Source: Candidatus Omnitrophota bacterium (GTDB taxonomy: Bacteria > Omnitrophota > Gorgyraeia > JABMRN01 > RBG-13-46-9). Taken from it: a DNA stretch of 38,173 nucleotides. This document shows positions 38,106 through 38,173 of the stretch, piece by piece. The stretch covers positions 1 to 38,173 of the forward strand of contig JAMXCZ010000007.1 in assembly GCA_024542975.1 (NCBI GenBank). The letters are read 5' to 3'. The position numbers and the translations under genes were made by a program. The first letter of the stretch is position 1; each line of letters opens with the position of its first letter. The notes under the pieces are model-generated. The model did no database searches, was not told where the DNA came from, and worked only from the letters and a program-made list of their open reading frames with translations.

Positions 38106-38173
38106 ACAGTAATTGATGGGGCACCTAATAGCTTTAGAAAAAGTTTTCCATTCTCAAAAAAAGTTACCGAGTT

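Overview
The window is a bacterial chromosomal segment, almost entirely coding on the minus strand. From left to right it contains: a possible structured RNA at the left edge; divIC/ftsB-like, eno and purN; a carbamoyltransferase cassette with two small membrane proteins (sxtI/J/K-like; the 52-aa third member was missed by the ORF track); a thioredoxin with a WCMPC active site; a complete rnfCDGEAB operon; a 57-aa Cys-rich mini-protein (also missed by the ORF track) beside an unexplained, hairpin-rich intergenic region; an MFS transporter; tRNA-Thr(CGU) and tRNA-Phe(GAA); a CNNM/CBS protein; and a long exopolysaccharide (EPS) locus. The EPS locus has a BY-kinase, a Wzz-like protein, a divergent Wza-like exporter on the plus strand, a GGDEF protein, a 917-aa TPR protein, an initiating sugar-phosphate transferase, two sulfotransferases, several glycosyltransferases, RmlC, RmlD, an epimerase, a Wzx flippase, a Wzy/WaaL-like polymerase, and a WecG/TagA-type glycosyltransferase fused to a C-terminal STAS domain. 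Base composition becomes visibly AT-rich from about 24.1 kb to the right end, suggesting that part of the EPS locus was acquired separately. The gene mix resembles an uncultivated Omnitrophota-like bacterium, but that is inference only. No CRISPR array or intact mobile element was seen.
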